Shown: piece after piece, positions 13,814-19,937 of the stretch
Layout: each line of letters starts with the position of its first letter
Position numbering within the stretch: the first letter of the stretch is position 1
Assembly: GCA_947424995.1 (NCBI GenBank)
Contig: CANDYO010000012.1
Span: forward strand, 1-19,937
Length of the DNA: 19,937 nucleotides
Origin: Rickettsiales bacterium
Lineage (GTDB): Bacteria; Pseudomonadota; Alphaproteobacteria; Rickettsiales; CANDYO01
Direction: 5' to 3'
The notes under the pieces: generated by a model
Databases searched by the model: none
What the model saw: only the letters and a program-made list of their open reading frames with translations
Told to the model about the DNA's origin: nothing
Position numbers and translations under genes: made by a program

Positions 13814-15041
13814 TAAAACATGGGGAGGTAGATTCAAAAAAACTTTGGATCCCAGAGCGGCAAAATTCAATGCATCTTTATCATTCGATTATGTGCTTTA
13901 TGAATATGATATTTTAGGAAGCTGCGCACATGCAAAAATGCTAGGTAAACAAGGTTTGTTAAGCCAAATAGAGGTTGATACAATTTGCACTGCTCTTGCA
14001 GAAATTAAGCTTGAACTAGAACAAAATTTACATATTTTAGATGAATCATATGAAGATATTCATATGTTAATTGAGCAGCTATTGATTCAAAAAATTGGCG
14101 ATACTGGAAAAAAGCTCCATACTGGCAGAAGTAGAAATGATCAAGTTGCATTAGATTTAAGGCTTTATGCGCGGAACTGTGGGCTAAGCATAGAAGCTTT
14201 GCTTGATAGTTTGACGATAATACTTGATGAATTTAAGGCAAAATATCAAGATAATATAATGCCTGGATATACTCATTTGCAACAAGCTCAACCAATAGCC
14301 TTAGGTGAATATTTTGGTGCTTATTCATCAATGTTTAAGCGTGATTCAAGTCGGTTAAAAGATTGGTATAAAAGGATGAATTTTTCACCACTTGGGGCAG
14401 GGGCATTAGCAGGAAGCAGTTTACCTTTAGATAGAAAAATGGTTGCAGATGAACTTGGCTTTACTGATGTAGTAGAAAATACTATCGATGCAGTTAGTGA
14501 TAGAGATTATGTGATGGAGTTTTGCGGTGCCGCTTCTATTATTATGGTTCATTTATCTAGAATATGTGAAGATCTGATTATTTGGGCTAGTCAGGAATTT
14601 AATTTTATAACTCTAGATGATGCTTTCGCTACCGGATCATCACTAATGCCTAATAAAAAAAATCCAGATATATTGGAACTAATTCGGGGGAAGAGTGGAC
14701 GTGTGTTTGGTCATCTAATAGGAATTTTAACCGTAATGAAGGCTTTACCGTTAGCTTATAATAAAGATATGCAAGAAGATAAAGAAGGCTTTTTCGATAC
14801 AGTAACCACTTTAGTTGCTTGCCTTGAAATTATTACAGCTTTTCTTCCTAGTGTTAAGTTTAATTTAGAGGTAATGGATAAAAGCGCTAAATCTGGTTAT
14901 TTGGACGCTACTAAAATTCTTGAAACTTTAGTTTTAAAAGGAGTTCCCTTTAGAGATGCTCATCATCAGGTAGGGGAGTTAGTAGCAGAAGCAATGAATA
15001 AAGGTTGCTCGTTAAATGAAGTATTAAAGGAGAAAAAATAA
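13806..15041 (+). CDS. argH: Argininosuccinate lyase
   Basis: The 411-residue cytosolic enzyme splits argininosuccinate into arginine and fumarate. Diagnostic segments are WGGRF at the N-terminus, HTGRSRNDQVALD (fumarase-family region 1), MPGYTHLQQAQP, and the catalytic loop GSSLMPNKKNPD (about 277-288) with its flexible serine. ATG 13806 is chosen because it gives the conserved MTNKTWGGRF start with GAGG upstream; an earlier in-frame ATG lies inside argG. The protein ends soon after HHQVGELVAEAMNKG, lacking the last 45 or so residues common in longer homologues (the GGTAP-type tail). The active-site blocks are intact, so this appears to be a compact form, not a broken gene. argF starts immediately after the stop (TAAATG). 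Confidence 0.96.
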   Translation: MTNKTWGGRFKKTLDPRAAKFNASLSFDYVLYEYDILGSCAHAKMLGKQGLLSQIEVDTICTALAEIKLELEQNLHILDESYEDIHMLIEQLLIQKIGDTGKKLHTGRSRNDQVALDLRLYARNCGLSIEALLDSLTIILDEFKAKYQDNIMPGYTHLQQAQPIALGEYFGAYSSMFKRDSSRLKDWYKRMNFSPLGAGALAGSSLPLDRKMVADELGFTDVVENTIDAVSDRDYVMEFCGAASIIMVHLSRICEDLIIWASQEFNFITLDDAFATGSSLMPNKKNPDILELIRGKSGRVFGHLIGILTVMKALPLAYNKDMQEDKEGFFDTVTTLVACLEIITAFLPSVKFNLEVMDKSAKSGYLDATKILETLVLKGVPFRDAHHQVGELVAEAMNKGCSLNEVLKEKK

Positions 15042-15953
15042 ATGAATAAGCATGAATTAAAGGCAAAAATTCCTCATTTTATTACAGGAACAGAGCTAGA
15101 TACTAGTCAGATTAGAGCTATTTTGGATACGGCTAAGTTATTGAAACAGGTCCCAGAAAAATATAATAATCTCCTTGCAGGCAAAAGCTTAGCTGCGCTT
15201 TTCGAGAAAGCTTCTTTTCGGACAAGATTTAGTTTCGCGTTGGCTATTCAAAGCTTAGGTGGAATATATGTTGAAAGCGTTAGTAATACCCGTAAATCCG
15301 AAGAGCCAAGAGATTTAATCAAAGTACTTAATGGATATACTGATTTTGTTATGATAAGAACTCATGAGGATAGCATTTTTGAAGAAATGGTTCAATATTC
15401 TACTATACCAATAATTAATGGTTTATCAGAACTCTATCATCCATGTCAAATTTTAGCTGATTTACTTACTATGGAAGAAAATTTTGGTTATTTAGATGGC
15501 TTAAGCTTAACCTATATAGGCGATGGAAATAATATATTACATAGTTTGATGCTTTTATGTCCTCAATTTGGAGTGAAGATTAAATATTGTTGTCCAAAGC
15601 AAAATCAACCTAAGCAAGAAATTGTACTTCAATCTAATCAAGCTATGGTACAAAGCTATTCTTCACCACAAGAGGCTGCTTATCAATCAGATGCAGTTTA
15701 CACTGATGTATGGACTAGTATGGGTTTTGAGGGAAAAATTCAGGAGAATAATTTTACTCATTTTCAGGTTAATGAAGAATTAATTACTCACGCAAAATCA
15801 GAAGCGATATTTATGCATTGCATGCCTATGGAAAGAGGTAAAGAAGTTTCGGCTACATTGCCGGATACTACTGCTTCAGTGATCTATAAGCAAAGTGAAA
15901 ATAGATTACATGTGCAGAAAGCTTTATTATTGTTTTTACAAGGACGATGTTAA
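15042..15953 (+). CDS. argF: Ornithine carbamoyltransferase
   Basis: The 303-residue enzyme makes citrulline from ornithine and carbamoyl phosphate, the substrate for ArgG. It has a carbamoyl-phosphate loop FEKASFRTR (54-62) in which the usual STRTR reads SFRTR, then HPCQILADL (133-141), the ornithine-side DVWTSMG (221-227) and the catalytic HCMP (258-261) followed by ERGKEVS. The HCxP plus RGxEV ending fits ornithine rather than aspartate or acetylornithine transcarbamoylase. It is the last gene of the operon and converges on the helicase gene. If ArgF is used anabolically here, ornithine must come from import or from genes elsewhere. Confidence 0.94.
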   Translation: MNKHELKAKIPHFITGTELDTSQIRAILDTAKLLKQVPEKYNNLLAGKSLAALFEKASFRTRFSFALAIQSLGGIYVESVSNTRKSEEPRDLIKVLNGYTDFVMIRTHEDSIFEEMVQYSTIPIINGLSELYHPCQILADLLTMEENFGYLDGLSLTYIGDGNNILHSLMLLCPQFGVKIKYCCPKQNQPKQEIVLQSNQAMVQSYSSPQEAAYQSDAVYTDVWTSMGFEGKIQENNFTHFQVNEELITHAKSEAIFMHCMPMERGKEVSATLPDTTASVIYKQSENRLHVQKALLLFLQGRC

Positions 15954-16034
15954 TAAATTTTTCTTTGAAGACCATACGCATGTCATTAATTTTTTGCTTA
16001 TTAGAGTACTATTTAAAAAATAATACCCACTCCA

Positions 16035-17348
16035 TCACTTATTATCACTTTTATGATTGGTGGTTTTTGATTTTCCTGCAAAACGATTATCTTGTCGCTT
16101 ATTATTTTTATTTCTAATTGATGTGGAATTATTATTCCTTTGCTCAAATTTCCCTGCTCTTTTTGGTTGATTACGTTCGAGGCGGTTATCTGGAAGCGCT
16201 ACCATTTTTTCAAGTATTGGAGTAGGGGTTACATTTATTTTGAATTTAATTAATTTTTCAATATCTAATAGTGGTTTTCTTTCTGTTTCTTTATCATAAA
16301 AGGTAAAAGCAATACCACCAGCACCTGCGCGTGCAGTGCGGCCAATACGGTGCACATAACTTTCAGGTTCACTCGGTAGATCATAATTAATAACATGGCT
16401 AATATTATCAACATCTATACCACGAGCAGCTATATCAGTGGCGACCAAAACCCTAATTTCACTATTTTTAAATGCTTCTAAAGCTTTTTGACGAGCAGAT
16501 TGTGATTTGTTGCCATGTATTGCTAAAGATAAAATACGTTCAGAATCTAATGCCTGCACAATACGGTTAGCACCATGTTTAGTTCTGCTAAAAACAATTA
16601 TTTTATCGAGTTTCTCATTTTTTAATAAATTTATGAGTAAGGCACGCTTATCATTTTTATCAACATGATATAAAGTTTGAGTAATTTTTTCTACGGTAAT
16701 TACTTCAGGTGTAACGGTAATTGTTTTAGGGTTTTTTAAGATAGCGTTTGCAAAACTTCTGATTGAATCAGGCATAGTCGCTGAAAAAAGCATGGTTTGT
16801 CTTTCTTTAGGTATTTTAGCTATAATTTTTTTAATATCTTGAATAAAACCCATATCAAGCATACGGTCTGCTTCGTCTAAAACCAAATAAGATACCCCAG
16901 AAAGATTGATATAACCTTGCTCCATTAAATCAAGTAATCTGCCTGGAGTTGCTATAACTAAATCTACGCCTTTAGACATCATTTTAATTTGTGGATTTTC
17001 ACTCACTCCGCCGAAAATAGTGGTTTGGCGCAGGGAAAGATTTTTACCATATATTTTACAATTATCAGCTATCTGAATTACTAATTCTCTAGTTGGAGCA
17101 AGTACCAAAGCTCTGGTCATCCGAGGTTTTGGATTTGACTGACTAAGATATAAATGTTGTAAAATAGGAATTGCAAAGGCAGCGGTTTTACCTGTTCCAG
17201 TCTGAGCAATGCCAATTAAATCGTTATTGTTAAGTAATATTGGTATAGAATTTTGCTGAACTGGAGTTGGTGTAATATAACCGTTTTTTGCAAGCTCAAT
17301 TTTAATAGGTTCGATAATATTAAGATCGTTAAAAGTATGATTAGTCAT
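16035..17348 (-). CDS. rhlE: RhlE-type DEAD-box RNA helicase
   Basis: This 437-residue ATP-dependent RNA helicase has the full motif series: Q motif TPTPVQQ (26-32), motif I AQTGTGKT (48-55), Ia PTRELV, Ib TPGRLLD, II DEAD (158-161), III SAT (189-191), IV VFSRTK, V ATDIAARGIDV and VI HRIGRTARAG. A lysine-, arginine- and asparagine-rich, low-complexity tail of about 50 residues follows, probably for RNA binding. RhlE relatives act in ribosome assembly and RNA decay and are often cold-induced. It is monocistronic, with its own promoter (17491-17519) and a structured leader covering its ribosome site. Its 3' end meets argF 81 bp away, with only an A/T-only dyad between. Confidence 0.95.
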   Translation of the reverse strand: MTNHTFNDLNIIEPIKIELAKNGYITPTPVQQNSIPILLNNNDLIGIAQTGTGKTAAFAIPILQHLYLSQSNPKPRMTRALVLAPTRELVIQIADNCKIYGKNLSLRQTTIFGGVSENPQIKMMSKGVDLVIATPGRLLDLMEQGYINLSGVSYLVLDEADRMLDMGFIQDIKKIIAKIPKERQTMLFSATMPDSIRSFANAILKNPKTITVTPEVITVEKITQTLYHVDKNDKRALLINLLKNEKLDKIIVFSRTKHGANRIVQALDSERILSLAIHGNKSQSARQKALEAFKNSEIRVLVATDIAARGIDVDNISHVINYDLPSEPESYVHRIGRTARAGAGGIAFTFYDKETERKPLLDIEKLIKFKINVTPTPILEKMVALPDNRLERNQPKRAGKFEQRNNNSTSIRNKNNKRQDNRFAGKSKTTNHKSDNK

Positions 17349-17352
17349 AATG

Positions 17353-17422
17353 TTTCCTTTTGCTTAAGCCTAAGCAATATAGATCGTTGCTGTAAACCAG
17401 CGAAAAGGAAAACATATGTTTT
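17353..17422 (-). promoter_or_regulatory. rhlE leader able to hide its own Shine-Dalgarno site
   Basis: On the minus strand the ribosome site AAAAGGAAA (17361-17353) is perfectly complementary over 9 nt to UUUCCUUUU (17411-17403) upstream. The enclosed segment can form GCTG/CAGC (17401-17398 with 17392-17389) and TTGCTTA/TAAGCAA (17377-17371 with 17366-17360), giving a three-way-junction shape. The anti-SD strand also overlaps by three bases a perfect 14-bp palindrome AAAACATATGTTTT (17409-17422), so a competing upstream hairpin could release the ribosome site. The structure was deduced by eye. Confidence 0.5.
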
Positions 17423-17490
17423 GTGAATTTCTCAGGAGACTTATAGAATGCTAAAAAAGCATAATTTCGCGTCATCAAATGATCTACTGA

Positions 17491-17519
17491 AATATCTGCT
17501 ATAGATGTATAAAAGTCAA
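17491..17519 (-). promoter_or_regulatory. Candidate rhlE promoter
   Basis: On the minus strand, TTGACT (17519-17514) and GATATT (17496-17491) are separated by 17 bp. The predicted start near 17485 leaves a leader of about 135 nt, long for this compact genome. A further hairpin ATGCT/AGCAT with a T5 loop (17462-17448 on the minus strand) lies early in it. The -10 match is only 4/6. Confidence 0.4.
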
Positions 17520-17574
17520 GTAAAACATTAAAACCTATCAGTCATTTATATCCTTATTATTTTCATTAAATAAA

Positions 17575-18483
17575 TTATAATAATACAAAAGTTATGAATA
17601 TTAGCGATATTAGCGAAGCTATAGAACTTATCGCCACGGTCGTTTTTACAGTATTCTGTTCAATTGAGAATTGCTTCGCTATAAAATATACGATAAAAGC
17701 TGTAGGAGCAGAGGCGCTAATTACTAGAGCATTAAGCCAATATCCATCTAAGTTAAATATATATTTACCAATATAAAAAGCAATAAGAGGATGAATCACA
17801 TTTTTTATACCAACCATAAATAATAAATTTTTATTTATATTTTCTTGAGCTAATTTAATACTGGCTAAACTTAAGCCAAAAGTAAACAAAGCTACGCTAG
17901 AAGCACTACTACCTATGTTTTGAATCGTTATTGTTATAACTTGAGGTGGGATAAATCCTAAATAGTTACATAATAATCCAAGAGTAGGCATAGCAACTAA
18001 AGGAGTAGATAGCACTGTTAACATATTTCTTAAGGTAGATTTTTCTTTATGGTTAATAAAGCATAAAATAGTTATAAATATAGGTTGTATTAAAATTACC
18101 TGGAGAAGATTTCCTATCACTCCTGCCACTGGATTTCCTAGTAAATAAGTTAATACTGGCACAATGTACATAGCATTATTTACATAGCCAGAAGCTAATA
18201 TTTTTAAAAGTAGAGAAGATGCATTATCTTTTTTGTAGATGATAAATACTATAATAACTATAGCAAGAAATGAGAATAGATAACTAAAAATATATTGTGA
18301 ATGGATTAAGACCCTAAGGTCGTAATTCAAGGCCGAAGAAAATAAATAACATGGCATTGCTATTTTAAATAAAAATATTTCAAATCCTTCTATTTGAGCA
18401 TGATTAAGCAATTTCTTTTTTTCACAAGCAATCCCCAAGAAAATAATTATAAAAATGATAAATAGAGATTGTATAAGATTCAT
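17575..18483 (-). CDS. AEC-family permease
   Basis: The 302-residue integral membrane protein is of the auxin efflux carrier (AEC) family, whose bacterial members are mostly putative malonate, malate or other carboxylate transporters. About ten hydrophobic segments are visible, with the family-like N-terminus FLGIACEKKKLL, the FKIAMPCYLFSSAL segment after it and a conserved ASAPTAF motif in the penultimate helix. No cytoplasmic domain is attached. Direction and substrate cannot be read from sequence. It lies between the GNAT gene (111 bp upstream) and rhlE (226 bp downstream), all on the minus strand, but the gaps suggest separate transcripts. Confidence 0.85.
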   Translation of the reverse strand: MNLIQSLFIIFIIIFLGIACEKKKLLNHAQIEGFEIFLFKIAMPCYLFSSALNYDLRVLIHSQYIFSYLFSFLAIVIIVFIIYKKDNASSLLLKILASGYVNNAMYIVPVLTYLLGNPVAGVIGNLLQVILIQPIFITILCFINHKEKSTLRNMLTVLSTPLVAMPTLGLLCNYLGFIPPQVITITIQNIGSSASSVALFTFGLSLASIKLAQENINKNLLFMVGIKNVIHPLIAFYIGKYIFNLDGYWLNALVISASAPTAFIVYFIAKQFSIEQNTVKTTVAISSIASLISLIFITFVLL

Positions 18484-18594
18484 AATTTTTTCTGATCATT
18501 TATGTTACTGAGTAATACAGCATACACCATCTTTCGCTTACTTGTAATGGTTCTATGATTGAATTCTGCATAAATCTGTTAAAGCTATTATGAT

Positions 18595-19134
18595 TCATAG
18601 ATTAGTATCAAAATTAAAAATATAACGTTTTGGCTGCGCTTTATCATAATCGATAGTTTTGATTTCTTCGGTGTAATTATTGCCTGAAAAAGCAGCAATA
18701 GTCTTGCGCCAAAAAGCCAATGCCGGTTTATTTTCCGGAATTACTGAAACTTCCCATCTACCTGGATTATTAAGCCAAATTTGCTTGGCGACATGTGCAG
18801 CAATGTTTTTACCTTGGAATTTAGCTAAAACAAAAAACTCTCCCATATTCCAGTCTACATTAAGCGATGTAGCTTGCTTATCTAATAAAACAAAGCCAAC
18901 CAATTCATTATCTTCAAGCTTAACCAGATAAGCTCTTTTATCATCATTTTCAAAATATTTTTTTAAATCAAAGCATTCATATAGCCCATCTTCTGGTACC
19001 GCCCAATCTTTAGAAATAAAACCACAATAGCGAGAGAGGTCATAAACATAAAATCTTGCTAAATTTTGGATAACTGGGTAATCAGCTAAGCTAGCAGGGG
19101 TGATATTAATTTTATTTATATAATTCTGATTCAT
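18595..19134 (-). CDS. GNAT-family acetyltransferase
   Basis: The 179-residue protein is a single GNAT domain. An N-terminal ITPASLADYPVIQNLARFYVYDLS, typical of predicted acetyltransferases, is followed by VKLEDNELVGFVLL, then motif A FFVLAKFQGKNIAAHVA with Q107, G108 and A112 at the acetyl-CoA loop, and the C-terminal NKPALAFWRKT. It should transfer acetyl-CoA to an amine of an unknown small molecule or protein. AAGG precedes the ATG at normal distance. It is separate in sequence from the other GNAT protein in the window, so the two are not a recent duplication. Confidence 0.85.
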   Translation of the reverse strand: MNQNYINKINITPASLADYPVIQNLARFYVYDLSRYCGFISKDWAVPEDGLYECFDLKKYFENDDKRAYLVKLEDNELVGFVLLDKQATSLNVDWNMGEFFVLAKFQGKNIAAHVAKQIWLNNPGRWEVSVIPENKPALAFWRKTIAAFSGNNYTEEIKTIDYDKAQPKRYIFNFDTNL

Positions 19135-19221
19135 TATTTTACCTTGAGGAATTGCTTTGTGCCCATTTATCTGACGCCCCTTCGTAAGCTAAGTTGCACT
19201 AAAAAATTGACGCCACCTCTT

Positions 19222-19683
19222 CTATAACAACACTTCGGAACATAATTCTTGATCGCCTAGAATTATACATATAGCCTTAAAATTATCATGAGATGTAGTG
19301 AAGAGATGTTCTTTAGTATAGTTGCCAATGTTATGTTCGGTACAAATTTTGTTCAAAATCTTTTTTTGAAATTCTTGGGTAAGATTATTAATATCTTTAC
19401 TACATAAAGAAGTAATTTTTTCATTATATAAATGATGATTAGGATCATTTTTTAAATAATAGAAGCCTTTTATAAGAATTTCTTTAGTGTAATTAGATGC
19501 ATAAGGATATAGAAGACTAAATTCTTCTTCCAGTAGTTCTAAAATAGCACTACATAAAGAAAAATATTTTACGAGTGATAATAATATTTGATTATGTTCT
19601 AACCCAACGCTGTTAAGAATTGTTTTTAATCCTGTGTAAATCATACCAGCTTTGAAAGAAGATTCCATGGTTGGTAGCTTCAT
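19222..19683 (-). CDS. Hypothetical protein, helical and cysteine-containing
   Basis: No family was recognised for this 153-residue protein. It is predicted by eye to be mainly alpha-helical: KAGMIYTGLKTILNSVG, an ILLSLVKYFSLCSAILELL segment and repeated EIL/KIL helices. It has five cysteines, no signal peptide, and no clear transmembrane helix apart from a moderately hydrophobic stretch near residues 33-52. ATG 19683 is preferred, with AGGGA eight bases upstream; a TTG at 19704 would add seven hydrophobic residues. A long structured leader and a candidate promoter lie upstream, so it is probably an expressed single gene. Its base composition resembles its neighbours. It may be a lineage-restricted or effector-like protein, which is speculation. 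Confidence 0.65.
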   Translation of the reverse strand: MKLPTMESSFKAGMIYTGLKTILNSVGLEHNQILLSLVKYFSLCSAILELLEEEFSLLYPYASNYTKEILIKGFYYLKNDPNHHLYNEKITSLCSKDINNLTQEFQKKILNKICTEHNIGNYTKEHLFTTSHDNFKAICIILGDQELCSEVLL

Positions 19684-19735
19684 AAAATAAATCCCTAATA
19701 CCAATCCATAGAATTAATTACACCTATCCAATTTA

Positions 19736-19801
19736 TCATCGATTCAGGTGCTCGTCCACTAAGATATAGGCTTAAGTGTACTCACAACTTGAATCTGATG
19801 A
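19736..19801 (-). promoter_or_regulatory. Structured 5' leader of the orphan gene
   Basis: A 66-nt segment folds on paper into one long hairpin. In the outer stem, GATGA (19797-19801) pairs with TCATC (19736-19740), and ACTTGAATC (19787-19795) with GATTCAGGT (19741-19749), interrupted by one bulged base and one mismatch. In the inner stem, CACTAAG (19757-19763) pairs with CTTAAGTG (19771-19778) with one bulge and a 7-nt loop. It ends about 50 nt before the preferred start codon. It could be a cis-regulatory RNA or a single palindromic repeat; no known riboswitch class was recognised. Confidence 0.5.
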
Positions 19802-19805
19802 GTCT

Positions 19806-19835
19806 ATTTTAGTTCCAAAAATGATATTATTGCAA
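19806..19835 (-). promoter_or_regulatory. Candidate promoter of the orphan gene
   Basis: On the minus strand, TTGCAA (19835-19830) and TAAAAT (19811-19806) are 18 bp apart, predicting a start near 19800, so the hairpin would lie at the very 5' end of the transcript. The matches are moderate and the surrounding DNA is AT-rich. Nothing else was recognised from 19836 to the end. Confidence 0.35.
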
Positions 19836-19937
19836 GTGTAAAATTAGAAAATTTTTGGAAGATAGAACTTGAATATAATAGCCACACCCAAGCCTCAGCA
19901 GAATAATTAATGTATTATTAATTTTCAAATGATATAA

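Noticed and set aside
15989..16021. ATTTTTT / AAAAAAT inverted repeat between argF and rhlE
   Set aside because: Pure A/T stem with a 19-nt loop; too weak to call a terminator, although its place between convergent genes would suit one.
19172..19214. Two copies of TGACGCC 29 bp apart
   Set aside because: Seven-base direct repeat with no extended similarity or symmetric arrangement; likely chance.
1..19937. tRNA, rRNA, CRISPR array, insertion sequence or phage integration site
   Set aside because: Looked for tRNA T-loop patterns, regular short repeats and transposase or integrase motifs on both strands and saw none.

Overview
This is an AT-rich window (about one third G+C by eye) from a bacterium using the standard code. 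It has short intergenic gaps, many 4-bp ATGA overlaps and ordinary Shine-Dalgarno sites. The best clue to the lineage is the block argR / amino-acid ABC transporter / argG-argH-argF with a tandem ARG box, which fits a host-associated proteobacterium. From memory, the gene order recalls Legionella and its relatives, but an AT-rich alphaproteobacterium cannot be excluded. No tRNA, rRNA, CRISPR array, transposase or phage gene was seen.

Layout. (1) 1-2302, minus strand: an erythromycin-esterase-family gene followed by a protein-L-isoaspartate methyltransferase whose C-terminus is short. They are read from a promoter at 2274-2302 through a leader of about 210 nt with three GC-rich hairpins. (2) 2406-8010, plus strand: eight small enzyme genes: RBBP9-type serine hydrolase, second alpha/beta hydrolase, SDR, CMD-family protein, HAD phosphatase, class I glutamine amidotransferase, cyclase/formamidase-family metal hydrolase and APH-type kinase. 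Three ATGA overlaps tie them into coupled pairs, and a hairpin closes the run at 7981-8010. (3) 8069-9965: an NTF2-like protein and a GNAT acetyltransferase on the minus strand, a DUF2000 protein on the plus strand, and a frameshifted remnant of a small membrane protein. (4) 9992-15953: argR faces a six-gene operon (binding protein, permease, ATPase, argG, argH, argF) across two ARG boxes. (5) 16035-19835, minus strand: an RhlE-type DEAD-box helicase with a long structured leader, an AEC-family permease, a second GNAT acetyltransferase and an orphan 153-residue protein behind another structured leader.

How the genes work together. The arginine block is the clearest unit. ArgF, ArgG and ArgH turn ornithine into arginine, the ABC transporter imports a basic amino acid, and ArgR with arginine would sense the product and act at the shared intergenic operator. 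The enzyme cluster in (2) looks like one metabolic or detoxification module, but its substrate cannot be read from the sequence. The ere-pcm pair suggests stress or damage handling.

The most interesting signals are RNA-level. The rhlE leader can pair with its own Shine-Dalgarno site and has an alternative hairpin sharing part of that strand. Structured leaders also precede ere-pcm and the orphan gene at the right edge. All structures were derived by eye and none was folded computationally.
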